Source: Sanderia malayensis
Lineage: Eukaryota; Cnidaria; Scyphozoa; Semaeostomeae; Pelagiidae
NCBI GenBank assembly: GCA_013076295.1
Contig: RQOL01000871.1
Location: forward strand, 248,001-312,000
DNA: 64,000 nt
Reading direction: 5' to 3'
Below, piece after piece: positions 41,700 to 53,536 of the stretch. Position numbers and translations under genes: made by a program. The notes under the pieces are model-generated. The model worked only from the letters and a program-made list of their open reading frames with translations. It was not told where the DNA came from and did not search any database. How positions within the stretch are numbered: position 1 is the stretch's first letter; each line of letters starts with the position of its first letter.

Positions 41700-42915
41700 G
41701 TGTCTTTGGTGGATTAGAGTCAAGAAAATAAAAGAAGACAAAAATTCATTTGATAATTTCAGTGAGCATGCTATGAAGTTATAATTTGTTGAGAATGTCA
41801 ATTCTCTCTGATTCTTTGTTACGAGTGACCGAGACATCTCAGAAGAAAAAGTCTGTCTTTGAATTTTAGATGCAATTGACAAAACTAAACTAACGATACA
41901 TTGCAAGATCCAGTTCACATTTTTAGAATCTGTAGATCAAATTAAACAATTTCACTTATACGTTTGTACAAGGAACTACAAATTTATCATCCAATCAACA
42001 TTACAGAAGTAAGGTACGTCAGTATAGGTTCGACCAATGAATTTTAAGTATATCTATTACGCATTGAGGTGGTGGCTGTGATCAATACCTGAATAACTAC
42101 GGCTATTTCCTGATCTCGTTTTCGGGAAGAGGCTATGACGTAAATATGAATGAATGAATAAGAAAGAAATAGGTTAGTAAAATTTGCTTCCTAGCGGCGC
42201 TCGCATGGAATGCTGGGAAACCCAACATAATTTAAATTCACAGTGATGACCCAAAAACATTTTTCCAATGGAGGTCAAATGAATTTTTTGAACGTTGTCT
42301 GGTATTTTTTAATAACTCCACTCAGGGTGGGAATATTTGAGCTCCGGCTGAACAACTATAAGGGCGAATCTTTTAGCCGTCACTTTGAAAATAATTTGAA
42401 AATAGGTACCTCATCCCGCGTCCCCATTGCTTCTTCGAGTGTCTGTGGCAAGACACGTAGCTTGGATTTCGCTTATCCCAGCTGTTATTTTTTCTAACAA
42501 CGTACTATAACTTAAAATTATAAATATTGAATTATTTTTCGAAACTTTAGAAATTAAAATTTCTTCGATATCACCCCCAAAAACTCAAATCTTCTGACAT
42601 TTTCATTGTCGTTTTCGGTCGACACGGGTCTAACCACTCCCGGCGAAGAATGGTTAGGCCCGGCCCGAGTAAAGCTGAGAGTCGCACTTTGGATTACGAG
42701 CTCGTTTACTGCATCTATTGCAGGAAAAGCGTTTAATTTTAGCTTTAATCTCATCTTTAATTTTTTCCCAATATCTATCTTTACTTCAAAGCAGAAATGA
42801 GCGCTATAATGAACAAAATCCTGCTAGCCTGGTCGGTGGGTGCAAATGATGTCTGCCTGCCGAGTTACTTAAAAATACCTTTTTCCGTTTGATTGGTGTT
42901 GAAATAGCATCCTTG
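41700..42915. other. Nothing recognised
   Basis: Only short frames and no repeat border that I can see. Confidence 0.4.
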
Positions 42916-42917
42916 CC

Positions 42918-43065
42918 GAAATTCTTCAAAAGGGAGGTAAAATAGTGTTAATAATAAGAACTAGGACAATTTTGTTACCTGTGTAGTATGTTTTATGCCT
43001 TTGCTGTCTTTCAATGCCGTCTTTCTTTGGTGTCGTTCTCTTCTTGGTCCTGTCTTTCTCGTTCT
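42918..43065. repeat. Dispersed repeat, copy 1 (second copy at 49597-49735)
   Basis: Shared text includes attcttcaaaaggga, caattttgttacct, gcctttgctgtctttcaatg and agttctcttcttggtcctgt. On the minus strand the end looks like an exon followed by a gtaacaaaatt donor. In the second copy the similarity stops where the DIRS relic begins (about 49736). Confidence 0.8.
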
Positions 43066-43239
43066 CTTCCCATCTCTGTTCTGCTGCTGGTGTCTTCTCC
43101 TCGCCCCATGCCAAGCGCCTCGCCTCCACACAACAGAACAGGCGAGGCACAGATGGGCACAGAGTAGAACTCAGAAATGCTTCGCTTCAAATGTCCATTA
43201 TATTTAACACAATTGACCAATAAGAGCACTTAGGCTCCG

Positions 43240-43420
43240 TTCACACGACATTTCGCGCCAGATTCCAGAGGTGAAACGGTGTGCATTTTTACTCTGTTCA
43301 CCACACGACACGGTTTTCGGCTTTACTAAAGAACGGAACGCGAAACGAAACCAGAAACGGAACCTGGGGCGGAACGGAGCGAAACGGATTACTAAAATGC
43401 AAAACGATCACGCAAAGGCG
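43240..43420. repeat. MITE-like stretch with cggaac/gaaacgg repeats
   Basis: Starts ggctccgttcacacgaca, with an inner copy gttcaccacacgacacgg, and continues into iterated aacgaaac/cggaac units. The ctccgttcacacgac motif is typical of metazoan MITE ends. The other end is not clear. Confidence 0.35.
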
Positions 43421-44840
43421 ACCAATTACTAAAACAAGGAACGATTACTATAATACGAAAGGCGCCTGTTTTTGGAAATTTTTCTGCAAAATGTGGAAAA
43501 TACAGACCGTAACAACTTTCACATAACGTCAACCAGTTAAAGGGGGTTTCACAACTGGGATACTTTAACTCGATTACAAAAGTATCAACTAAAACAAACT
43601 TACAGCACTTGTTCTCAATCAAAGTTTCTTCTGGTGTTTCGGTTTTCCGCAGTTCTTCGTAGCTCTGGTCTTCAGTTAACTCGACAATGAAACGCAGGCA
43701 TTTCTCTCATGTCAACTTTATTGTAAATTCGAATAATTAAAAGCGACGATTACTCGTGACGCGGTCACTCAAGAAACACTTCAAAATTATTAAAGATTAC
43801 AGTTGAAAGTAAAAGTTCAGCATTCAAGTTAGAAATTAAAGTTAAGAAGAGGAATGATGAAGATGAACTAAATTTTAGGACTTTAATATCTACCAAATAA
43901 GGATCAATGTTGACAGCAAAAAAACGTAACAAATGAAAATAAATCGGTCAACTAAGCACATGAGAAATTACATAAATATGAAATCAAAATTTAACTAAAA
44001 ATCATCACGAAATTTAGTTTAAAAGTTCAAAATTCATTTGGAGATTATTACAAAAATATCACTAAACGTAATTCAGTGAATTCAGTTTAATGCTTAAACC
44101 TATTAAGTATGACGCTGTTTTTGTTGTTGTTGTTATTGTCCATATTCACTCTTTCACAACAGGACCTTTTGCAAATGTTTTAAAAAGAACACTGGAGGAA
44201 CAAGATAAACAGCGCCTGCATAGTCCGTCTTTGATAAGACGGCGAATTTAAAGGCTTCTTTTTTTAATTGGAATGACGTAGCAGTTTTCTTTGCACCAAT
44301 TAGATTACAGCAATCTTTTCATTCGAAGCTCTTTTCACCAATATTTAGAGCTGGACTTTAGCTTAGAAAGCTGTGAAGTTATGGAAGTTGCTTTACACTC
44401 ACAACCATTGTTTTCTTTGAGTTGAGAGCAATGTCTTTTGACTGAAAGCCAAGAACCCAACCATCAATGTCAGTTTGGTACTTTACTGTCTGACCTTGTT
44501 AAGAAGACTCTTGCAAAATGAGATTCTTAACAGCTCCACACACATCTCAACATGTGTATATTTATATGCGTTACTTCAAATGATGTCACCACAACAGATA
44601 AGCATAGTCTTCAATCCATTTAAGATCGTCGCAATTGAGCATCATTGCAAAGTTGTAAAACCATGTTGTTAGATCCAGTATTGTTCGTCTGCAGCTCTCG
44701 CAGAGTTGTAAACAGGATTCTCCCTATTTGCCACGTGACCACCTTTCTGCAACTCAAATGGCATCATGCTTTAGTTGGACAGAGTCCTTTCCATTCCCTG
44801 CTTCCCGCGACTGACAACGGTCTTCTCCACTAGGGCTGGT
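43421..44840. other. Nothing recognised
   Basis: Short frames only. The last part (from about 44650) begins the segment that is paralogous to 0.7-4 kb. Confidence 0.35.
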
Positions 44841-44843
44841 GTG

Positions 44844-45041
44844 TCATCTGAACTGCTTGTCTTGAAAACACGAGTTGCGAAGTAATTCGTGACGTGCCTC
44901 GTATAAACGAAGATATTCAGCAAGGTAAATGTTGCTGCCCGGGAACAAACATCTCCGACTTACTGCCAACTGCTCTCCAGTGTCGAAATATATTGTTTCT
45001 GTATCCTGTTTAGTGAATTCAAGGTCGTATCTGAACGTCAT
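44844..45041 (-). pseudogene. BEL/Pao-like gag start, old copy 2
   Basis: A 65-residue minus-strand frame (MTFRYDLEFTKQDTETIYF, then GEQLAVSRRCLF) lies 87-100 bases after a putative primer-binding site (about 45128-45142, reverse). It matches copy 1 (760-922) at GEQLAVS and in layout. A stop ends it at 44846. I infer a truncated gag of the same old retroelement family. Confidence 0.4.
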
Positions 45042-45127
45042 ACCGCAACATGTTCGTTAAAACTAAAATATTATTACATAACATTATTTCAATAAAATCA
45101 ATCTAAAAGAATAATGTGCAATTCTGT

Positions 45128-45835
45128 TGGGCTCGGTGGGCCAGATAAGTTTTGAATCAATACTAACAAATACGAAAGAATTGCGAATACGATATTTAAA
45201 TGAATGCCCGAAATATGCTAACGGTGAATGAAATAAGAGATACGACCATATAAAATAAGAATACACAATATGCTCTTCCTGTCACCTTTGCACTAAAAGA
45301 GCTCAATATTATAAGAGAAGCTGCAAAACAAAGAAAACAAATTTTCACCGTCTGGTGATTGCGTCATAGCAAAAAACAAAAGTGACGGTAAAACCTTGTC
45401 GTCTTTGGTCTGTTTTCTAAAATAATAAAACATAATTACTTTCATTAAAACATCAGATATGAAAACTGTGTCAGGAAGCTACGAAATACGGGAGATGGCG
45501 CTAGCCTACAGAGGGTACACTAACCTACTTTGTTTAATTAAGCAACCTACTTAGGTCATAAGCGCATAAAATATTAAACTACACGCTCTTAACAGTTACA
45601 CAAATCTTATAGGGGGAACGGGGTCATAAGTATAACAATAATTTATAGTAACTAAAAGCTTCAAATACTTAATAAATCTTACAAAAAGCTTCACTTCCAT
45701 TTAAAAGTGAAGCATTTCGTAGTTAAATCGGATCTGTTAAAAAACATATCCTGCCAAGAAAGTTCTTGCTAAGACAAGTTTCTCAACAGCTGTATTTGCC
45801 TCTTTGTAAGTACTTGCTATATCTGTAACATGGAA
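45128..45835 (-). repeat. Old LTR with primer-binding site, copy 2
   Basis: Paralogue of 1013-1580. Shared blocks in order include ctcggtgg(a/g)cca, taggtcataag, (c/t)atag/ca-ggggg-aa-gggg and gttcttgctaaga. Divergence is high and indels are many. It includes a minus-strand primer-binding motif TGGCCCACCGAGCC. The outer end is placed only roughly, at a tgtaaca near 45831. Confidence 0.4.
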
Positions 45836-46489
45836 TGTCATGACAGCCCCAGATAAATTAAAATATTGCTTAACCGCCAGAAACATTATTGAAGACTTTT
45901 AATGTTCTTGCGTATCTTGTGTGATGCGATTTACACGTGCTTTAAAAGTTTTCTAAATTTCCGGTGCAAAAGTAAAAGAATTCGAAGTTGAGCCTATGTT
46001 CAGATGCATAAAAAAATGAAAAGATCATGTTTTCATTTTTCATGCATCTGAAAAATGCATGTTCGCAAAAGATTTTTTGAAAGTTTTGCCAACACTTATC
46101 TCTTGATAGACTAAAGTGATACAATGGATTGCTAAGCTCAAAACTGGGGAAAGACTGAAACATGAGGGTTGCATAATGAGCTTATGTGCAAAACCATGGT
46201 GAAAAATAAAGGACTAACTAAAGAAAGTAGAGCACAGCAAGAACAACCAAAAAAGAGCGAAGTAAAAACATGGAGAATTCAAAATAAAAAAAGAAATTAA
46301 TTTGATAAAGAAAATGATTCTAAAATAAATAAGGAAAATATCTTAGTCAGCAATAAAAAACTTACCTTGAGCTTTCTTCATTTGCAATTCCAGACCCACT
46401 TTTTCCTTTGATAGTCCACATATTCCAATTTAAGCCGGTTTTATTCATCCGTAGATGTAAGGACGTGATCTCTAACCTTGATAGCTCTG

Positions 46490-46640
46490 AGAGCCTGCTC
46501 ATATGAGGTGAGCTGGCCCATCGAGGTGGGATAGCCCACGGAAGTGAGATCCAGTCTACACAGTGACTGGTATGCAGAAATGCTTCTGCGTTTATACATG
46601 AGAAGTGAGCTATCCAACCCCCTGAGGTGGAATGAAATTG
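46490..46640. mobile_element. MITE-like repeat, copy 2
   Basis: Related to 1728-1877 (ctcatatgaggtgag, atcgaggtgggata, gaagtgagatc) but longer and rearranged. It is followed directly by the Myb-like relic. Confidence 0.4.
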
Positions 46641-46862
46641 TCAATAGTTCGCAAACGTGAATATTAAGTCGTAAATCGGGTTTCCAAACAAAGTGACTGA
46701 CAGATCCAAACTGGCATTGTGGGGAGTTTGAACGTTCAATTGGACTATCTGATGCAATTGAACCTATGAAATAGATGTCGGTCGAACAAAGAGTGCCTAT
46801 TTAAAATCGAAAAAGGAAAAATCAGGAAAGACACAGAAAGGGCACCAGCGCATACAAGGCTT
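46640..46862 (+). pseudogene. Myb/SANT-like relic, copy 2
   Basis: Shares gtgaatattaagtcg, gactgacagatccaa, caattggactat and agaaagggcaccagcgc with 3620-4030, with a deletion of the SANT-coding part. No usable frame remains. Confidence 0.5.
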
Positions 46863-46869
46863 AACCCAA

Positions 46870-47640
46870 AGGCTTGTCTTCAGGTGTAACATTTGCCAAA
46901 ATGAGTCCATCTGCTCAAAAAGTTCAAAGGCTGGACCAAATAAACCGTTTGACATTAATACCAGGTCTGTTCATTGTGCACATAAAATTATTTTCCCATA
47001 CTTAGAAGTATTTTTCGTTTCGCCCTTTTCCATACGGATTTATGCTGAGACTGTTTATGGTTTGGAACTTCGATTTGAATTATAAAATTGCACTTTTGAC
47101 GACTATAGGAGCTGCTTCAAAAAAGTTCGAATAAAAAGACATTTCGCACAGTTTGACACATCAAATTGCATCAATCCAAGCTTTATCTATTTGAGAACAA
47201 GAAGATCAGCTTTCGGAAGTCTTTGATTTGACAGAATACAAAACATAGTCATTTAGACCACTGGGGATTGCATCCTAATTTTGCAGGTACACACATTTTA
47301 ACAGGTAACATCATTAATTATTTAAATAATTTAAATTCATGACTACTAGGTGATTCCAGGAATGTTAATGTTGACTCTAATTTTAGAACTGTAATTGAAG
47401 ATAGTGACAAGGAAAGTCTGGCTATAAGTAGAGATTTAGAATTTCAAAGGATGACCCAATGTTTAAGAGACACAAACTTACCAACAATTAATCAAATAAA
47501 CCCATCACCCTCTCCTCCATTTCAACCACCAAGAAACAACAACCTGCCCGAGACCCCTGCCAATGATTCAGTTCAGGATTTCTCAGACTCCTCAGTTTCC
47601 TGTGATATTGAGGCTCTTTTTTCTTTAAGAACAACAAAAT
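46870..47640. other. Mostly unrecognised; possible LINE ORF1/ORF2 leader at the end
   Basis: From about 47360 a plus-strand frame (NVNVDSNFRTVIEDSDKES, then a Pro/Asn-rich stretch) runs to a stop at 47642. It sits just before the LINE endonuclease relic and may be its N-terminal spacer. Confidence 0.3.
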
Positions 47641-47656
47641 AATCCTCTTATTGGTT

Positions 47657-47980
47657 TCCTTAATACAAATAGCCTGTGAAACAAAATAATAGATCTGAGA
47701 GTGATCGTAGAAAGAGGTCTGCCAGATATACTGGTAATTGAAGAGACGAAGCTCAATTCCGATTTCAAAACTGAAAACTTTTTTATCTCTAACTACCAAA
47801 AACCAATAAGAAAAGATAGAAACGAGAATGGTGGGGGTCTAATGCAATTTGTTAGAAAGGGTATAGTCTGTAATAGAATTCCCTCTTTAGAGCCCCAGTC
47901 TCTTGTAATTATATGCTCGGAACTTGTAGTGAATAAAACAAAATGGATAATTTATAGTTTATATCGTCCTTCAGAGATCT
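47657..47980 (+). pseudogene. LINE APE-type endonuclease fragment
   Basis: FLNTNSL, then KIIDLRVIVERGLPDILVIE and ETKLNSDF (the E-T-K-L block), NYQKPIRKDRNENGGGLMQF, then IIYSLYRPSE. These are motifs of the apurinic-type endonuclease at the start of CR1/L2/RTE-like ORF2. One stop (after NTNSL) is present. The RT that should follow is replaced abruptly by pogo sequence at about 47982. It could be from the same LINE family as 39231-39995 but no overlap exists to test this. Confidence 0.6.
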
Positions 47981-47982
47981 CA

Positions 47983-49039
47983 AACATTGCAGCAGCTAAA
48001 GGAGCTGTATACGGTGTCACAGATAGTGGCTGGGTGAAAAGCATTGCTTTTGAAGAATGGTTCCTACAACATTGTGTGTGATGGGGAGAGTCATTCCAGA
48101 AGACATTCATTGTGTTCTTGGATGGCCATGGAAGTCATTTAACTTGCAAAGTGGTAAAGGCGGCCCGTGAAAATACCATCATTATATTCTGCTTACAACC
48201 CAACACAAGTCATGCCCTCCAACCTTGTGCTGTAGCACTTCTCAGACCACTCAAAGTAGCCTGGAAGGGTATATTGAAAGTTTGGTTCTGAAAAAGTTGC
48301 TTGCAAGTAGTTGACAGGTCTGCTTCCTTCTCTGCTTAAAAAACTGTGGCAGACAATAATGTCAGATTACGCAGTTGCAGGCTTTGTTGGAAGTGGAATT
48401 CACCCTTTCGATCCCAAAAAAATTTAAACCCAGAATAGTTGAAATATCAACCCAAAGCAAAGACACACAAAGGAAACTGATCAGGGATACAGTAGTGAAT
48501 GCAGTCACACCATCTATAATAAGAAAAGCTGCATCACAAATTCAAAACGAAAGCGGAAAAGAATGCAAGCAAAGACAGGTGAGGTTCTGACGTCAGATGA
48601 TGTCATGGAAAGACTGCAGGATGAAGGGCAAGAAGAACATATGGATACAAAGAAGTTGAAAGCGAAGCAAGGAAAGTGGAGAAGAAAAAGGTGTCCAGTT
48701 TTGAAATTGTAGAAAGTGTGGGAGTGAGTGGAGCTGAGGCAAAGCCAGAGCCCAAGCAGAAGGGAGCAGAGGCAGGAAAGCTAAGAGCTGAGAGAATGGT
48801 TGCATATGAAGATAAACTTGACAAAGAAGAGATTGAAAACTATTTATCTGATGCACCTCGAGATGAGTACTATGTGTCGTGTGTAGTTCGTGAAAAGCTT
48901 TTTGGTGAAGACCTTCAAAAATTCCAACCTCAAAGGGATCTCCTGTGATGGTTGCGCACAGTGGACTTGTGTCACATGCTCACCAGATACTTTTGATCTT
49001 GATGAACATTTTTATTGTGAAAACTGCACTTCTTATTAG
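47983..49039 (+). pseudogene. pogo/Tigger transposase-PHD relic
   Basis: GAVYGVTDSGWVKSIAFEEW, then (shifted) FIVFLDGHGSHLTCKVVKAA (catalytic Asp block) and CLQPNTSHALQPCAVALLRP, where pogo enzymes have LQPLD. Further on come KKFKPRIVEISTQ and a charged linker. At the end is a PHD remnant, ISCDGCAQWTCVTCS and HFYCENCTSY, with a stop at about 49037. Several frameshifts and stops are present. The N-terminal HTH half is missing; its place is taken by the LINE fragment. It is a second, older example of the pogo-PHD design of 11330-13102. Confidence 0.65.
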
Positions 49040-49596
49040 TATGAAGGCATGGAATTGTTGTTATACAGTGATTTTCTAGACTCAAGAAAGTTAAATGCAT
49101 ATAAAATTTTTTGTTTTCAGCTATTACCCGGGTAGAAAAAGTACATGGTATAAATTTGGCATTTTTCAGTTCCAAGAGAAAAGCTGAGGCAATTTTGCTA
49201 TTTTTTCTTGCAAACCATACATGTAATGTTATCCAGGCCAAATTTAATGGCTTTACCATTTTTTCTGCAAAGTTATGATTGGAAAAATTTGAAAATTGCC
49301 TGAAATTACCTATTTTGCCCCAACAGACCCGATACCAAAAAAGCAACACGGATACTGCAAGTCTGCAAATTTCTAGCAGGCGGGCTTCATGTCTCTTTGC
49401 TGCATATATCAATTGTCCCCGCCTCTGAGTCTACAATGATTTAATTGTCGATTTTAATTTCTTTGAAATACAAACCAAAAACTTTAACAATTACAGATAG
49501 AAATATCTCAAAACAACGCCATTTTGTGGTCTGCAAAAATGATGGCCTAAAGGAAGGCAAAGGACCAACCTAATTTACAAAACATCCTTCTAGAAA
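49040..49596. other. Nothing recognised
   Basis: Two long minus-strand frames overlap here but show no domain. Confidence 0.4.
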
Positions 49597-49735
49597 TTCT
49601 TCAAAAGGGAAATAAAACAATGTAAATAATAAGAATTCGAGCAATTTTGTTACCTATGTAGCATGTTTATGCCTTTGCTGTCTTTCAATGCCGTCTTTCT
49701 CCAATGTCCGTGTAGTTCTCTTCTTGGTCCTGTCC
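49597..49735. repeat. Dispersed repeat, copy 2
   Basis: See 42918-43065. It ends abruptly against the DIRS recombinase relic, so one of the two was inserted into or recombined with the other. Confidence 0.8.
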
Positions 49736-51770
49736 AACCCGATCCGGAACTGGATGCTTATCGATGGAGATGTCGCTCACTGCTAGATGCCTGCCCTCGA
49801 GAAATCCCTCGGGGGGTACGGTAAATTCTGGGGCACATAGAAAACCGAAAAAAGCTGAGGCATGCGGCCAAAACAATATATCGTCAACACCCGCCAAGTT
49901 CAAATGAAGGCTAATCATGTGGAGAACTAAAGGGGTGATCGGCATTTTGTGTCTGGGCGGGTCTGCTTGTAACCTGCGCAGTCTGCGAATGGCCATGGGA
50001 AGCTGCATATTACCGACCAATGGGTCGTCAAACCCGTGACGTAGCTGGAGTGCCCGGATGGCCGACAAGTAAACAAGCAAACCTTGATTGACGAGGCTTT
50101 ACAGGTCGTGCTAAGGCTAGAAATAAAACGAAGAAGTGTCAATTCAGAAACTGGGAGAGGAGACCCTTGGGCGTTGAGGCATCCGTGGTTCTCACAAAAT
50201 CTAACAAACTGTTTTTGCACAGATGCGTAGGTCTTCTGGGTATTAGTTGCGAGAGAGTTCGCCATTAAATGTTGCCAGCCTTGATCCAAGGCGGAAACAA
50301 CAACAGGTTCAGATAACCTGGGGGGATGACCTGCGGAACTCGGTCTGCGGTTGGCATGCTTGTGAGAAACGTCTGAAAATCAAAGCGAGAGAGGGCATCA
50401 GTTGCGACATTATTGCACCCTGGTATATGTACCGAGGTGAATATAAAATTTTTTAGTAATAGCAAGAATTGGGAGTTCCCACAACAGGTAGGCCAGATGC
50501 CGTTCTTTGCACATTCCCTGTTGCAGGCATTGCACCACTGCCACTTTGTCACATCAAAATACTACTCTCTTACGTTGCCAAGAGTTTCCCCAAAGGCGAG
50601 CCGCGAAAACAATGGGAATTAGTTCTTTGATTGCAATATTCAGGGGGTCAAGGCTAAGAGACCAAGCTGCTGCCAACCATTTGTTTTCAAAAATTGCTGC
50701 AAAGCCCTTACTCCATGCGGCGTCGGACGTGACTCTAATAGTCAGTGCCTCTTACCGTCCGGTATAAAAATAGATTTCGGCCATTCCATTGAGACAGGAG
50801 GGTGTCCCACCAACATATGTCATCCCGTTCCAAAACTGTAAGTGGACATGATGGTGTAAGTACGGCACCGAAACTCGCCTGTCAATCAATCGGCGCAAGA
50901 ATGGCCGGCCTAAAACAACAGCCTGGCAACAATGCTGCAAAGTGCCGATTAGAGATAATAATTCACGCTTCATTCCCCGAGATTTTCCTTTCCACATTTT
51001 AAGGGCTTATAATGTTGGATCGATCTCTGCCCACAAAAGTTGGGGTTGTTGGCAGCTTGCTTCCGAAAAGCGGTATCGTAAGATAGCCATCCCGGTCCCA
51101 GAACATCCCTGTGCGCTTTCGCAATTAACAAAAAATTTGAAAGTGGAGAGGGCAACTTTCTGCGAAATTTCTAATGAAGACAGAGGCAAAGATGGCCCAG
51201 GCTTCGGCCCAGTCTTCGAAAGTTATAAGTGGTTGCAAAGTGCTTTTCAATAAGCAGTCCAGCTGAAGGCTTGAGGGCGACACCATTGGTAATAAGGCAA
51301 TATTGCATATGCGTAATAGCGCAAAGTCAACAAACTCGCCTCTTTCGATCATTGCTACCAGGTAGCCCAGAACAGGGGGTAGGCCACCCATAACTGAAAC
51401 CTCTGGCATCGTTGGAAGAGAGAACAACTGTTGAGGGGCACCTTTCCAAACGTCAGAGGACAAACTAGCAATGCTTTCTAGCCATGTGGGCGCTGATGTG
51501 TGCAGAACGAACGATCCAGCGACTGGTGGAATGAGACAACTTGCTGGGGATGCTGGTGGGTTGGAGGTGTGGGCTCTTAAGAAACTTGGGGCGACAGGAA
51601 CGGCTGCCTGGCCTGCCGGTTGATTGGGGGTAGAAGACGTACCCAAAGCGGGAGATCCCGATGCCTCCTTGTGAGCGGCGGCCAGAGATTGTAGAGTGTC
51701 TTGGATACTGGAGATCGAGCATTCTAAAGACTCGATTCGGGCATTTGACACCAACCCTTCGGGGGCTTAT
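49736..51770 (-). pseudogene. DIRS-like retroelement relic (gag, RNase H end, recombinase N-terminal part)
   Basis: Minus strand, 5' to 3'. The gag piece (51754 to about 51130) has a coiled-coil start, a Pro/Ser-rich middle and WAEAWAIFASVFIRNF. RT is missing. The RNase H end (50552-50390) includes FIFTSVHIPGCNNVATDALS. The recombinase N-terminal half (50289-49736) has ANSLATNTQKTYASVQKQF, LTLLRFISSLSTTCKASSIK, VYLSAIRALQLRHGF and AFFGFLCAPEF (catalytic Arg position changed). The catalytic C-terminal half is lost at the junction with the dispersed repeat. It is a different, older family from 29225-34271. Confidence 0.65.
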
Positions 51771-51887
51771 TGACTTTCCGCAGCCATTTGATTTAAATAC
51801 GAATAAAAAACAGCATAGAACGGTCTCACCCAAAAAGTATCTTTCGGCTCTTGGCTATCTTCGGTCTTGAGCAACATAACTGTTAAA

Positions 51888-52122
51888 ATGTCAAATGCTG
51901 GTGGATCTGGAGAAAAAGGTCAGGAAGGGCAGAATGAAGAGAAACATAAACAACCGTACGATGCAACGGCTTGTTTGTACAAGCTTGCGTGTGACAAAGC
52001 TATTCACAGATGGAGTTAATTTCAACTGAAGAAGAAGAAGAACTGAGATCCATTGACGCTGGGAATAGAAGATCAAAACGGGGGAGAAAGAGAACTAACG
52101 ATCCAGATTTCCTATTTGAATA
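51888..52122 (+). pseudogene. Small basic protein fragment, unrecognised
   Basis: ATG 51888 opens MSNAGGSGEKGQEGQNEEKH and continues to YDATACLYKLACDKAIHRW with a stop at about 52017. Another frame then gives STEEEEELRSIDAGNRRSKR and ends GRKRTNDPDFLFE (stop near 52122). The second part looks like a nuclear-localisation C-terminus. Family unknown. Confidence 0.3.
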
Positions 52123-52125
52123 GTT

Positions 52126-53530
52126 TTCTTAACTAAAATTAACAGTTGGACAAAACAATAAAATATGTCGAGGTGCAGGACTCCAAATCGAGGAAAATGT
52201 TGGGCTCCGGGCTCCACCAAGGGAAATTTTCAGGCTCCAGGACTCCACACTGTAAAAATGATGGGCTCCAGGGCTCCAGTGACCCCCCTTTGGGACCCTC
52301 ATCATGTGCATCAGAGGTTCCAGGAACAGACTTGGTAGAATAATAAGTGACGTTGACAACATTGAAATAGCCAACATGTACAAAATTAAGTAAAAAAACA
52401 GAAGTAAATGTAGTCCTTATATCTTATTATATTCATTATTTTGATGTGTATCTTTGTTTGGTGTAAATAAAAAAATTACATGTATTTTTTTTATAAGCAA
52501 TCTCGGGCTCAGTACTAAAAATTGCTTAGCTGGAAGGCAAATTTGAGTACTTAAAATTGCTTAACAATTGTTAAGCAATTTTGAGTTTGTCCTCTGACGC
52601 TTAACCTTTTGTTCGTGTTTTTTGAAAATAGATTAAAAAAAGGTAAATATAGGGCCATATACATGTCAGAAGGCACGATAAATTAAAGATAAATAAAAAA
52701 AAATTAACGATTGATTTTGTTTGCACTTTTTATTCATGAACACCAACTTATTCCTGTTAATAAGATGGTGTCAGTTCACATTTCCTGTTAAGTACTGAAA
52801 ATACAATTTTTCAAATTGCTTAGCAGTCTTCAATTCAGTACTAAAATTGCTTAAATTTTTGCCTTGCCGAGTACTGCCTTGCTTATAAAGCAGTTGCTTA
52901 TAAAAAATTGCGTGTAATGCAAACTGCAAGTAATTCAGCTCAATGCCTTGCTATGTAAATCATGGCACCCATCATATGTGATATCAAAAAATTATAATTA
53001 CATGCGGCAAGATAATATTTCAACTGTTTTTAATATTTTAAATGCAACTTTGTAAAACTCAGGAAAAAAATGGTGAAAGGGTCTAAAATGATCACGTATG
53101 TATTCTGCCATGGAGCGAGGGGTGTATCACTCCAAAAATCCTGGTACACCCTGCCAAAAATCCCCAAAAATCCTTTCAAAAATCCAGAGATCCACACAAA
53201 TATATAAAAAAATCCGAAAATCCGACCAGATCTAGAAAAGTCTAAATCCGGTACCAGAGCAAAGAAATACGGCCAACGACCAAGTTCTGTAAAAATCAGG
53301 GTTGAATCAAGTAAAGGACTGACTAATATGTCTGAAATCAAGGAAAGGCGCCACAAAAAGATCGGATATTTCAGATAGATTGATGTAATGGTGAATTTAG
53401 AGCAGTAAATGCGGAGGAGACGTTCGGCTGTTGTTGCTGCTGCCGCCTGGCAGCCATTTTTGGTGACATGAATTTAGTTCGAGTTCCAGACTAGTCACTA
53501 CTTTTTGCCAGCTTTTGCGCACCAATATTC
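52126..53530. other. No gene; contains gctccagg repeats and a 30-bp palindrome
   Basis: From 52140 to 52300 the motif (g)ggctcc(a/g)gg recurs. From 52500 to 52870 the words attgcttaa and gtacttaaaattgctta recur in both orientations. A run of aaaatcc words fills 53140-53220. The rest is AT-rich. Confidence 0.5.
52553..52582. repeat. Perfect 30-bp palindrome
   Basis: The right half is the exact inverse of the left half (aaaattgcttaacaa), with no loop. Related single copies of attgctta(a/g) surround it. Confidence 0.95.
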
Positions 53531-53536
53531 CTTGCA

